A stretch of 64,000 nucleotides of DNA from Margaritispora aquatica (Eukaryota > Ascomycota > Leotiomycetes > Helotiales > Discinellaceae): positions 1,364,001-1,428,000 of the forward strand of contig VJWN01000004.1 in the NCBI GenBank assembly GCA_007644065.1, given 5' to 3'. A model generated the notes under the pieces. The model ran no database searches and was not told the origin of the DNA. It saw only the letters and a program-made list of their open reading frames with translations. A program made the translations under genes and the position numbers. Shown one piece after another: positions 35,501 through 46,981 of the stretch (position 1 is its first letter; each line of letters begins with the position of its first letter).

Positions 35501-38500
35501 ATGGCTATACGCCACGGAACGTATTTCGCTCAATCACAACCGGGCTCTTGAAAATTGACAATCTCCTCTCACCTTCAAGGAACGAAAGCCTGAGAGGCTG
35601 AAGATGGGAATGACCCTTCAAACAGAGACACATACGGCTGTCGTGCTTCTAATGTCTCTGTTGATGGCACCTATGATTGGAAGTAAAGACACCTACTCAG
35701 TCAGAAACCAGCCACTATGCAAGACGAGAAACTGCATTGACGTGTTCGAAGCCTTTGAAAGTCCGGATGATCGTGATCAATCTGATCGCAGTCTTGAAAC
35801 CCAATCTTCATTTTCTCCGACAAGATGGAACACGGGGAGTCCCCATCACACAACTTCAATCATCCCAAGACCACCTCTTCTTATACAACATCCAATCATC
35901 ATGCTGTTTCGATGATATTTATACTTCTCATCGGATCATGTTTGTAACTCTTGTGATCTTGTCATCTTGAGTTCCTTCAGGCGTTCTTTTCACGGCAGAA
36001 GATCTCCCGAAGGGGCTTTTTTGCTTGGTGGTCAGAGCGGCTTCTATATTGAGGCGAGGTAATTGGGCCACCGCTTTGCATGATTATCCTGAAGCTCGTT
36101 ATGTTGTATGAAAATATAACGGTAACATTCTCATACTCTGCTCTGTCATGTATTTCTCATCAGCCACGCTATTAACATCTTGCTGAAAAGAAGAAAAATA
36201 AAGTTTCGCCATCAGTCAAAATACCATATTCAGCAATATTGTCTGGGAAACATCATGGCTTATGCAGTGTGATGAGGATCAATGAGGTGCCTTATGGATG
36301 TGTCGGAGATGATTTTCCTGCAAAGGTGATGCCAACAAATCCCGGCTCTCCAGATTCCTTGTGAGTGGACAGTTCTTTTCGTTCCAGTCCGGTGAACTCG
36401 TACCCACCCGCAATATATGTTTTATTAGAGAGTGTTCGTTGGCTTACATCAAATCTTATTAGGATTGATGTTTATTGAGAGATCTCAGACGGATCTCCAT
36501 CTAGTGTCATCGTACAGTGTGAAGATCATCTCAAGATGTTCTGGAAATTAATGTCATCACTTACGGAAGCATGGTGGTTTAGGTTCATATTAGCCAAAAG
36601 TCGACTTTGGAACTTGCAGAGAAACACCCAAAGCTGCGCCAACGCCCCTGGCATACGCGTAGCAATAAGGACAAGGAAGAAGCTTGACAACCACATGGAA
36701 GTGTCCCGTCAATCCTGAACCGCGAGGCCATTTGACCGGGCTTGAATGTCTTCGCATTCATACCACAGGATAGCCATCATAAAAAAATTATGTATCATGT
36801 ACTCTCTGCATCACCGAGTGAAGCTTGTGCTTCCCAGTTAACGCCACTTTCTTTCATTTGCTCAATCTTTTGGAGAGTGAGAAACGGATAGCCGGATATG
36901 GTTATACTTGCATCAGGACCTGAGAGTATGGCACACTCTCAGGAAAGAATGGTTGGAGCCATGTGCAATCCGCAAAAACTTGTTTCCGAACTCTCAGGGT
37001 GACACTACTTGTCTCCATACTGGTACAACATCAGGTTGGATGCTCAATTTTCAGCCAATATGCGTAGTTCTTCAATCTGACCAGGTGGGCCATGACTGAC
37101 ATCCTCTAGAGCTGATGGCCAGCAGGGTCATAGGCAGGCGCTATGTTCCTTCCAATCGCTCTATCCACGATTGTCGATCCATCGACGAAACTAAATCAAG
37201 GCTTCGAGCATTTTCGGGGCCCTGTTTTCTAAACATTTTCAGCGTCAGCAACTTCGAAGATTCCCCGCTGCGCTGGTTAGCTTCTCTAAAGGATAACATG
37301 AGCAACATCATGCGAGATGGCTGCTCATGATTAACAGCCAGGTTATTAGTCTCCATTTGGGGTGTTTTCGTCACCAAATCAATATTTCCTTTCGCCAACA
37401 CAACTCAATCTCCTCCTTCGCCTCCCCTGGATAGAACGGAGATCTACTCCTTGCACCCTGTAACCTAGCCTTGATTTCGATCAAACGTAAAGAGGAAACT
37501 ATCCCATGTCCAAGTCAAATCCGTAACTCATTTACGCAATTAACGCTATGACAGAAGCAGTATTGCTTGCTTATTACTACGATCTGAGCGCTTCGCCGTT
37601 GGGAAGAGCAGATTTAACTCTTCAGTCGATTCTCTCCGTGATTTTCAAAGCCATGACCCTGTTCCGCCGTTCTATATCACGATATAATATAGACCACTTT
37701 CGGTTCGTGTTGCAACGTCGCGCTGTAGCCGAGCAGCTGATCTTCAACCAACCAAGTTCCTTCGAAATTCACAAGTCGGAATTGACTCCACGGCGAAGAA
37801 AACCCATCCAGCAGCGTGTGGACCTAAGTTACATGCACACTGCAGGCAGATTTGGGTAGGCTGATCTTTGAACTTCGTAATCGTCGACCAAGTCAATGTT
37901 TGACGGGCTTTTACGAGGGCATTGAGTCAGTAAGAATAGCCCCTGAGAATGCAGACCATGACCGCAGGGTCAGGGTGATGGAGATCACTACTTGCCCTGC
38001 AGGGGACATTTTGAAGTCTCTTTGTTGCTGATGCTCCTGCAGAGTGCATGTGCAGCTTTTTGAGCAGAATAGAAGTCACCCACTTTGGGTACTTCTCCTT
38101 CGATTGATTATGCCAGTGAACACTATCCGTTTTAAGTCGGCATACCTATCTTCTGGAGGTCTTGGATATGCAAAATATCATGGAAATAAACCGATTACGA
38201 GAGGCCCCAGGAAACATGATGGCTTACCACCATGATCTTCAGGGTAAGTTTCTGAACCTGGGACTCATCACCGCCAATCCAGTGGCCTTGTCTGTAACCC
38301 CTACATATGCAGTAGGTGTGGTAAACTCCTTTGCACATCGCCCCTCTCAATCGGCTTGTGTTGAAAATCATCTACAGGGTGTATTCCGGCCCCGAGTCGG
38401 ATGACCTGAAGTTGCAATAGACTTTCATGGTACGGAGATACTTGCAACATGCAACAAAGCGCTGGGTCTTGAATGCCTCCTGAGCCAGCTTCATGAGTCG

Positions 38501-41500
38501 TTATGGTCGTCGTTTAGAGCGTGAGTTTGAAAAATTGGAAGAACTTTCTCATTGCGGCCCAACTGCGAAAGCAAGTGGAACCGCAAATGCCTCTAACTTG
38601 AAAGCTCGTAATTGGACATAATATTCACGCATCTGGTAAAGAGTACGCTCGTATAGAGCCGAAGTACCTCGCTTCCGGCACTTCATTCTGCTTTTTCCAA
38701 TCATTCATTCCTTTTGAGCAGCTGGTATCACATGTTCATCCGCACAGGCCAGCGATCATTCCCACAGCGTGGCTTGCACGAAAAGGTCCTTCCGAGGGTG
38801 AGTCCAAAGCCTCCCTCACTGGGCTTCGAAAGTCAGTGCAGCTGTGTGCCGCGCGCCTTGTTCGCTCTCATGTCTTGAATATTGGTGGCGTTTGAGGGAT
38901 GGGGCGATTTCAGGTCGCTTAGCAACAATGCAGGGCCTTCCCATCCCTTATATCGCGGAGTAAGAACCGTTTGTATAAGAAACTGAACATGGTGATGAGC
39001 CAGAAGGGGTTTCTTGACCCCGTCAAAAGGAAAGTGCGCGGTTTGAAGAGTCCAAAGCACAGCTTGAAAGAGCTGGAACGTGACGAGGCCTCATCTTGCC
39101 ATACCTGAATCAACCTGGAATATCACGGAGGAGTTTTGCGGATTTCTTTAAGCCTTGACGCTCTGTCTACTCAGGAGAAAAGAGTTGTTTGTTTTGGGAT
39201 GTAAACATTGGATCAGGGTCGTATGTGGCTGAATTTGGAAGCCTCTTGAAGAACAAAAGTTCTTCAAAATCTAGACCTTTTGGATTGTCGTTTCATGCGA
39301 GCGGGAGTCGTATCTGATGTCTTTCAAATGTGATGTCTTGGACGGCACAGTTGGGATTTCACCATCGCGACCGGTGACGGTTCCTTGGCACAACCTAAAA
39401 GGCTTGCGAGCAGCGAGCGAGCTGGGGCTGGTCACATGACTTCAGGGAGTTCAAGGAGGCTCAGCCAACTTCCAACATATCCAAATCGGTTCAAGTGATA
39501 TCCCGTCAATTCGCTGAATTCTTTCTGGCTCGAAATTCAATACTCACGCATTATCTCATCTCAATCAAGGACTTTGCTAATTCTGTCTTTACTTCTTCCA
39601 CACTCGCCTCAACATTCCCTCAGAATGGTGTCTCAGCCCTATTCAGCGCCTGAATCACTCTCGAAACATCAATAACTTCACTCAACGACCCTTCGCTTGC
39701 ATCTCATCTGATCTTTCGTACTCGGACCTTCTCGGCGGCTCTTCAAGCCTTCCCAGCCACCACCCAACGTGACTTCGGCAATGCACATAATCATTGCTGG
39801 GAGTCAATAACAAGGACATTTTTCGTCTCATCGGGTTTGTATGCACAAAGGTCTGTGGTATTCTTATTTTTGGTTGCTCCAGTTTCATCTTGGAGCTTCT
39901 TTATGCCCGGTTGTGTATGTGCTTGCTGGGACTGGTTATCGAGTGGTACTATGATTTCCAAAACTTATTGTTGGGTGACATATACGTTTTACGATCTCTG
40001 TGCTCAAGAAATACCCCGTTGTTCATCATACAAGAAAGTAAGTCTAAAGTTAGATGGATGTAAGCATTGGTTTTCAAAGCTGTCCCAAACATGTCACGTC
40101 CTTGACAGCTTTGACAGCGGAAACAAAGGCATGATGATTCGTTCTTCATTGGAACTTATTATTCCTTTTATACCTCTGTTCCATCATTGCATCTGTTCCA
40201 AAGATGTGATAGCAAGGCTAAGCTTGCCAAATTAATTTCGAGGTGATGCTGCTGAAGGATCTCAAACACGGCACCTGGGGTGATCTGCACACCATTTGCT
40301 GTTCAGTGTGTACAACCTGGAGTGTGTTGAGGTATAGAACGCTTGGGGCATCTCCACCTCCCACAAAGTAGGGCTATAGCATAGAAGGCAGGTGGGGGAT
40401 CCCCAAGTGGTATTAGAGAAGCTGTTTTGGGTCAACTTGGAATGAATGGGGAAGAAATATGCTTGTTCAGATTGCGTGGGAGCTGTTTGGAACAAAATAA
40501 AACCAGACTCGTGGGCATTATTCGGTGTTGCTCATGCCATGAAATTGGACTTATATGGCTGTTTGAAAAATGTGTTGGGTGAATTGACAGAGTTACTTGT
40601 CTCCGGCTAGTTATACCGAATTCGCAACAAGCTATGGACCAAATATATCAGGTTCAATATGGACAACACTGAAGAAGAATCTAGGTAGCTTAAAATCTTG
40701 CTGTTTGTATTGCTTGACAGACTCCTGATACAATGATTAAATATTTCGGCTGAATGTTTCTCCATTCCTAGAATCTGTTGATTATACCAGATTTCCAAAG
40801 TCCTAGGAAAACATCGTCGCCGTAACCACTTGCTATGACGTTGTTAGTTCTTTTTCTCTTTTAGAGTGTAGATTATTCTTCATTTCCATGAAATCAGTTT
40901 ACCCAGCACTATTAAATGACCGGAGGACAAACGCGGCGTGCGAGACTCTCTTTCTAAACAGTATCACGTTTCGGTACCTTCAAACCTCGGCTGCAAAACT
41001 TAAGGCCTGCTATTGTGTTAACTATTGTAGACTATGTAAAATTTTCGCTGTAATAAACTTTGGTCTAGTAATTAGCTGCGTGTGCTGTGCTGGTTGGACC
41101 TGGTGCATGTTGACCTCAAGTGTCGTTGCATTAAGGTTAATAGCTTAGACTTAAATGGTCTAACTTTAGATCTTGATACTAAAGCACTTCACCATATCTA
41201 CCTTATCTCCACTTTAGACCACTTCAAGTATCTCTGCACATTATCAAGAGCAAGAGACAATCAAAGTAGTGAGTTTTTAAGCTGACAGTTGATAAATAGT
41301 TGCCTTTGCAACAAGTCCTTGGAAGCCATTAATTCAAATTGTAGGCCGTCTTCAAAACTTCAGAAGTAGTCCAAGTGATCCATGGACACAGGGTATAATT
41401 CGATCAAAAGCTTTCATTTAGCTAGTCTATAGTTATTGCTATCTAGATTTTCAGAATGGTTTGCTGTTTGCCCTTGATCTCTGTGAGACACGGGTACCCG

Positions 41501-41724
41501 CAGTACAATTAGACAGCTGACATTTCGTCGACAACGTTGTACACCTCAAAATTATAATTCCTTTCAAGTAAATGAAGATCAACGGTTATCTGCTCGAAGT
41601 AAAGCTTCTCGTGGTTCGAGGAAGTGTGGTAGATGTTCCTTCCAATTTCGTGAAGGAACACCTCGACTCTAATATTTTTCTTCGAAAATAAACCAGAGAA
41701 ACACAACAACATACAACCAGCAAG
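32596..41724. other. gene-poor interval, about 9.1 kb
   Basis: This is the upstream region of the MtfA-like gene, extending to the glycosidase gene. Many short frames occur on both strands, none with a recognisable domain or a spliced partner I could support. ATG-started ones include 35604-35915 and 37548-37859. A pyrimidine-rich, leader-like stretch lies near 39530-39780. Positions about 40860-41450 are visibly richer in A and T. No transposase, reverse transcriptase or terminal repeat was seen. Confidence 0.5.
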
Positions 41725-43035
41725 ATGCTCAATCCGCGCAGAGTACTCGCGGCTATTGCCTTCACCGTCATCCTGCTTCTGGTTTTCCACGAGCTCCCAG
41801 ACCAAGAGTTTCATATGCCTTCAGGTTTGAACTCTGCACTCCATATTCCTGATCTCAAGCCGACATCAAGACCAGCTCTCATCCCAACAATTGTAGGCAC
41901 GGCAGTTCCTCTGTATTCCCCTCCTGGAATGCAAACATACCCACGCGCTATTAAGCTTCATTCTGGTACTATACTCGCAGCGCTCGCGGCATTTGAACCC
42001 GAAAACACAATCTCTCTCTCCATCTCTCGCGACAATGGAGCTTCATGGACCCCTTACAGTACTGTTGCCACTGCACCGACCTCGAATGTTCAGCTCAACA
42101 ATGCCTTCCTACTCGAAATGCCGAATACGCGTATCTTGTGTGCATTCCGATCACATACCTTGAAGCCCGAGGCAGTTGGTGCGGAAGAGAAGCCTGGTGG
42201 AGCTAACGAAGGATATCTCTACTACAAGCTTATGATATATTTCAGTGATGATATTGGCAAGACTTGGAATTATCTCAGCACGCCGGCTCAGGAACAGGGT
42301 CCAGCTCATGGGCTTTGGGAACCATTTTTGAGACTTTCGAATACGGGAGAACTGCAATTCTACTACTCAAGAGAGGAGGGAGGAAGAGATCAAGATAATT
42401 TGATCCGTATGTCGCACGACGGAGGCTTGACGTGGTCGAGCCACTCCTTCGTTTCTGGCCAGGAATTGGCGACGAGAGACGGCATGATGGGGATCCAAGA
42501 ACTCGAACCGAAGAGTGGCGTGCTGATGGCGGTGTTCGAGAGTGTCGAGGAGAAGGGTGCAGAAGGAAGTTTTGAGGCGAGATTCGCTGTCTGGAGTGCA
42601 ACTTCTAGGGACGATGGAAAAACATGGGGAGAAAGAAGGGTTATCCACGAGAGTTTCTGGAATGAGCCCAAGGAGCATGCATTGAGTATGTTCTGTAACT
42701 AAAATTTCGAAAAGCCGCTAATTTCAATCACAGGGAGAAATGCTGGTGCGCCACAAATCGCTCTCGTAGGAAAAACTCTTGTTGTCAGCTTTATGACCGA
42801 CGAAGAAAAGCTGGAGGGTATGTGGCATCGAAATGCATTCATCAAGATTATTACAAGTGATGATGGAGGTGAAACTTGGGGAAATAAGATGGTGGTCGCG
42901 GATATGCCTGCAGCATGGGCTGGACTGCTTGTTCTGAACCAGACGGACTTTTTGATCTTGTGTGAGCATAATGATCGAGCTGAGGCAACAAATATGAAGC
43001 TTGTGGCAAAGAGAAGTAGATTGTTGGGAGGTTGA
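41725..43035 (+). CDS. sialidase-fold (Asp-box) glycoside hydrolase, GH93-like
   Basis: This is a secreted or surface-anchored beta-propeller glycosidase; exo-arabinanase-type GH93 activity is likelier than sialidase. Two exons (41725-42685 and 42734-43035; 48-bp intron) give 420 aa. The N-terminal hydrophobic segment (about 7-21) follows Arg-Arg, so it is a signal peptide or signal anchor. Five Asp-boxes (SxDxGxxW type) lie at residues 101-108, 174-181, 230-237, 294-301 and 362-369, marking propeller blades. YPRAIKLHSGTILAA near the start is the blade that supplies an Arg in this superfamily. The intron joins EHALR to RNAGAPQ in frame. It lies alone between a 9-kb gene-poor region and a surface-protein gene on the other strand. 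Substrate cannot be told from sequence alone. Confidence 0.83.
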
Positions 43036-43936
43036 TGGCTGTATGGGAAGAGAATCATCTGTTATGCTGTTATTAACGACTTTGTAGCATTCTTTGCTAA
43101 TATAAAAATAGAGATAGCTTGAAAGAAATGTTGGCAATAGTCTTTATCGAAGAAATAGTATGAAGAACAAAATGGAAGGTAATACGTTAATTGAAAAGGT
43201 GAGAAAACTATAGATAAGAAGTTGTGCAGAAAGTGATTTGGGGATCGAGTACGGATTTATCTGGCAGCACAAGCTGATTCCTTGACCTCCACGCCTATTC
43301 CCATAATACATCCTGCGAGCTCTCAAGGCCATCTACCTCCATATTGATGTGAAGATTGGCTTCGTAATGACGAGAAATAATCACAGGTTCATGAGCCACG
43401 ATTCTTTTACTTCTTTTCTTACTGTCTGATCCAGTTTTGGTGACTTCTCTACCACTGATTTCACCTTGCCCCTACAATCGCACCACGCCAAAGCTTCATT
43501 TGCGTGGAAGACAACCTTGCTCTTTGTCCTTCCCCTCGGCCATCACTTGTCTATACTTGGCAAATGTTCCTGGGTAGACAGGGCCTTCTATCGGTAAACC
43601 AGTCAATTTCCAGGTCCTTGATGTGGACGTGCTATTTTTTGTGCTTTGAGCCCTTGGTGTAGTTGAGCTGGGTTCAGTTTACTACCATTGGTAATGCTCA
43701 CCATCCGCCGAGCTGTGTGGATGATTGATGGTCTGAATTGATGATGCTAAAAGACAGCTTGAATGGTGGTTTATACGAAACAGCTGCATCTTAAGACATA
43801 TCGATAGGTAGTTTTGTCCATGCTTGCTGGATTTACCACATCTCTTCCATAACCAAGCACCACTGATACACAAACAAGCAAGTAAATCATACCATTTAAA
43901 TGCTACAATAAAGCCATCTCATCACCTCACCTCACA
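43036..43936. other. convergent 3' region, no gene seen
   Basis: Space between the stop of the glycosidase gene (plus) and the stop of the Ser/Thr-rich protein gene (minus). Only short frames are present. Confidence 0.4.
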
Positions 43937-44905
43937 TCAAGGCAACTCATACTGCCTTTTCTGCCCCGCTAACGGCTTCCCCTCTAACTCTCCCCTTCTC
44001 TCCCTCGTCTCAAGCTGCGGGACCTCATGGATACCCGCCGCGCTCATCTCCTGCACACCAGATCTTTTGCCCGCACTCTCCTCGCCAGACACCACCGTTT
44101 TCGTTGGCTTATTGCGCTGCCATCTTCCAAGAAAATAACCGCCACCAAGAAGCAGTAGCACGCCTAGGATAGCACCAAATGCGATCCCAACTTTGGCGCC
44201 TGTGCTGAGTCTGGAGCTCTTTCCGCCCGCGTTGGTGGTGGCGGCGGTGGTGAAGAAGTTAGTTGAAGAGGAGGAGGAGATGGTAGAGGATGTGCTTGTC
44301 ACGGTGGAACTGGAACTACCGCCGCTCGTGACCGTGAGTAAGGAGGAAGTGCGACTTGAACTGCTACTGCTGGTGACGGTTGAATCGGAGGAACTGAGTT
44401 TTGTCGACGAACTAGAAATCTGCGTACTCCTGGTCGGCAAGGAAGAGGTCTTTGTGGTCGTGGTTGACCCGCTAGTCGGTGCTTCCACTCCCCCTCCTGC
44501 GACGAAAGTAGTTGGGTCCAGTTGACCACAATTGGCCTTCTCATTTTTCACGCAGGTTGCTTGGGCTGCGGCGTTATTGACCGCTGCTGTAAGGCAATTT
44601 ACGTATATTTGTTCACAAATAAATGTGGGCATTGTTTCTTTGTAGTACACGAGCCCTGGAGTCGTGTGGTTGGAACTACATGTGCAGGAGTAGTTGAGCG
44701 TGTCAGGTGTGCAGGTGTTGGCATCTACTGAGCCGCTGCAGAGAGTGCCACATGTGTTGATTTGAGCGGTGCACCATTGTGCCCGTGTTGTGAGGGCTAT
44801 AGAGGTGGGATCGATGGTTGTCTGAGTGAGAACTTGGAGGGGTGAGAGAATGAGGAGAACGAAGAGGTGAGTGAGTAGTGAGAATCGGTGAGGAGGCGCC
44901 ATCAT
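43937..44905 (-). CDS. Ser/Thr-rich single-pass surface protein with Cys-rich ectodomain
   Basis: This is a predicted type I plasma-membrane or wall-spanning protein of 322 aa in one exon. A signal peptide covers about 1-27. A Cys-rich domain (about 28-130) has ten cysteines (45, 52, 56, 65, 74, 76, 97, 104, 118, 126), a pattern I associate with the fungal DUF7707 family. A long Ser/Thr stalk (about 147-245), surely O-mannosylated if surface-exposed, leads to one helix (about 251-273) and a basic and polar cytosolic tail. The layout resembles fungal wall-stress sensors (WSC/MID2-like), but the Cys spacing is not the WSC domain. ATGs at 44905 and 44902 are adjacent; either serves. The frame open upstream of 44905 lacks a signal peptide and was not used. 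Confidence 0.78.
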   Translation of the reverse strand: MMAPPHRFSLLTHLFVLLILSPLQVLTQTTIDPTSIALTTRAQWCTAQINTCGTLCSGSVDANTCTPDTLNYSCTCSSNHTTPGLVYYKETMPTFICEQIYVNCLTAAVNNAAAQATCVKNEKANCGQLDPTTFVAGGGVEAPTSGSTTTTKTSSLPTRSTQISSSSTKLSSSDSTVTSSSSSSRTSSLLTVTSGGSSSSTVTSTSSTISSSSSTNFFTTAATTNAGGKSSRLSTGAKVGIAFGAILGVLLLLGGGYFLGRWQRNKPTKTVVSGEESAGKRSGVQEMSAAGIHEVPQLETRERRGELEGKPLAGQKRQYELP

Positions 44906-45212
44906 ATTAGTTATTGTTGATGATATGACATGAGATACTGTGAGATCAACGTTGTCAACGGGAAGTATAAGCTTATGCGAAAACTCCAAGAACTTCCAAG
45001 AGATAACATTTTTGAAAGAAGTGAAAATTAAGGATGAGGCTGCGTTTAAAAGTAAACTTGGATTTAAAGGTAGGCTGAATCCTTCAAACCAATGCCAGTT
45101 GTAGATTGAACCAATCATGTATATGACCTGCATATGTGCGGCGTGTTACAACCCTGTTTATATTGATGGCGTTCTCAAAATAAGCTTCATTCCGAGGTTG
45201 AGATATGCACCT

Positions 45213-46037
45213 CCCTACGGAAGCAGGTTCGTCATAATATATGGAAATATCACCATTACGATCGTCATAAAAAACAACGGGAATTTTAACGATTTATGAC
45301 GGCGCTCACTATTAGTTATGACGAAATTCGACTTTTTTTGCAGCTACTTTTCGGACTTCGTCATAACCCCTAGTTATATTTTATGACGGTATCGCTATTA
45401 AAAATAACGACTCTTACTATGAGTTTGGAACCCTAGGAATCTACGAATCTATCTACGAATCTATATACTGCCCTTAGATCTGCTAGATCTGCTGGATCTG
45501 CTAGATCTGCTGGATCTACTCCCTACCTTTGGATCTGCTACTGACCTACCTTTGGATCTGCTACTGACCTACCTTTGGATCTGCTACTGACCTACCTTTG
45601 GATCTCTACTGACCTACCTTTGGATCTGCTGGATCTGCTACCTACCTTAATATCTATTACCTTTGGGTCTGCCACCGACCTACCTTTGGATAGAGAACGA
45701 ATTCGAAAGAGAATAAAGAAGAAGAATGAGGGGAATGAGGGGAATAAGGTATTTGCGGTGGCAAAATATCCGGGTACGGTCTGTTTCATATTATACGAAG
45801 GATCCGGATACGATGTCTGTGCGTATGTCTGTGCTATATAACGAAGCCGTCATAAAGTATGGTGAGAAGTGCTATAAAACTCGTAGTATGGTTGTCCTTA
45901 CTATTAATTATGACGAACTGAAAATCCACTTGCAAATCCTCGTCATACTCGAAACCGAGTCACTATATATTATAACGAGATCGCCGTTGGTTATGGTAAT
46001 TTTGGTCATAATGTATGACGAACCTGCTTCCGTAGGG
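45213..46037. mobile_element. 825-bp non-autonomous inverted-repeat DNA element
   Basis: Perfect 24-bp terminal inverted repeats start CCCTACGGAAGC (left 45213-45236, right 46014-46037, inverted). The trinucleotide CCT flanks both ends (45210-45212 and 46038-46040), a possible 3-bp target duplication. No transposase frame fits inside, so it is MITE-like. The word CGTCATA or its complement TATGACG recurs about ten times in the two arms: 45230, 45263, 45295, 45317, 45359 and 45382 on the left; 45848, 45909, 45941 and 46014 on the right. These look like subterminal transposase-binding sites. The centre holds a minisatellite. Superfamily is not assignable from the ends; CACTA and PIF/Harbinger have 3-bp duplications but different termini. 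Confidence 0.75.
45474..45691 (+). repeat. minisatellite, about 9-bp and 23-bp units
   Basis: A run of GATCTGCTA/GATCTGCTG 9-mers (about 45477-45517) is followed by four or five copies of a 23-bp unit beginning CCTACCTTTGGATCTGCT. Later copies are degenerate. It lies inside the 825-bp inverted-repeat element. Confidence 0.85.
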
Positions 46038-46202
46038 CCTGACCCAATCGTTTGAGTGGCATGTAGACATTGTAAGGTTTTCTCCGTTCAACCACAAAAG
46101 GCAAACATACCGAGAGACATGGGGGTTCTTACTACGCATATTGTCGTACGTCTAAAAATCCACCGATCGAAATCTCGAATTTATAGTTCCTGGCCCGAAG
46201 TA

Positions 46203-46569
46203 AGGGCCCACCCCCACCATAAAACGCGATTTTTCGTATCATATATAACTTACTCCTTCTTTAATAATTTACTATACCTCTAATTCGTACCCCTTTAGCT
46301 TCTATAGACCCTTAACGGGTTCGTGGAAAAGAGATCTCTCTATATACAAGAGGCTAAATCGCTTGTATATATACTTCTAGCCTTTTATAGCGCGAAATCG
46401 CTAATAAGATAAAGACTTCTCGGAAGGCCGTTCGAGGTACTATTGCCCTTTATTATTGCTTTTTTTATAGAATCTATTTATTTATTAATAGAATACGTAG
46501 TTGATTTTAAAAGCTATTTTTTATATTGTAATTAATTAGGGTTGGTGGGGTTAAAAACGGGTAGGCCCT
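46203..46569. mobile_element. AT-rich 367-bp TA-flanked inverted-repeat element
   Basis: The ends AGGGCCCACCC (from 46203) and, inverted, AGGGCCTACCC (to 46569) are both flanked by TA (46201-46202 and 46570-46571), the duplication typical of Tc1/mariner elements. The interior is strongly AT-rich and contains nested palindromes (around 46335-46400). There is no coding capacity. The inverted repeat is short and imperfect, so this call is tentative. Confidence 0.45.
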
Positions 46570-46981
46570 TACTTTTGACCTAGTACTGTATTACACGAGT
46601 TGAAAACGCACTTCCAAAGGGATTTGTAGGCGATGATTTGGAAGCAGACTTTAAAAACAAGAACGTGTGAGAAGAGGTCTTTGGGAAAGTTTTATAACAA
46701 GGTATAATGTGATCAATAACAGCAGTGAGCAATGTGACCTTGATAATGCTGTACTGCAAGCCAAATGGAATCGTGACGAGGTAGCAGGGAAAACCTCAAA
46801 GTTAGAAAGTGAACAAGAAAGTCGAATACGCAGCACAAATAAACAGCAAGAAGAATCTAGGCAAGTATTTGATCGGAGCAAAAAGTAGAGAACAACAAAA
46901 GATTTTCATTTCACCCGTGTGCTGACAGGTGAGCTAACGGCCGCCAAAGCAACCTTCTAATAATGTGTCTGTTCTTGTCCT
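46570..46981. other. intergenic, no gene supported
   Basis: A plus frame of 73 codons (46667-46888) is Glu/Lys/Ser-rich and unlike known proteins; I do not call it. The rest is the 3' flank of the esterase gene. Confidence 0.35.

Noticed and set aside
35604..35915. 103-codon ATG-started frame with a hydrophobic stretch near its N-terminus, effector-like at first sight
   Set aside because: Only two cysteines, the hydrophobic part is not at the very N-terminus, composition is unremarkable, and it lies in a long gene-free region where frames of this size are expected by chance.
37548..37859. 103-codon ATG-started frame
   Set aside because: No recognisable motif or supporting splice partner.
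45592..46055. Short frames across the inverted-repeat element as transposase remnants
   Set aside because: They are translations of the minisatellite and the TATGACG words, with no catalytic signature.
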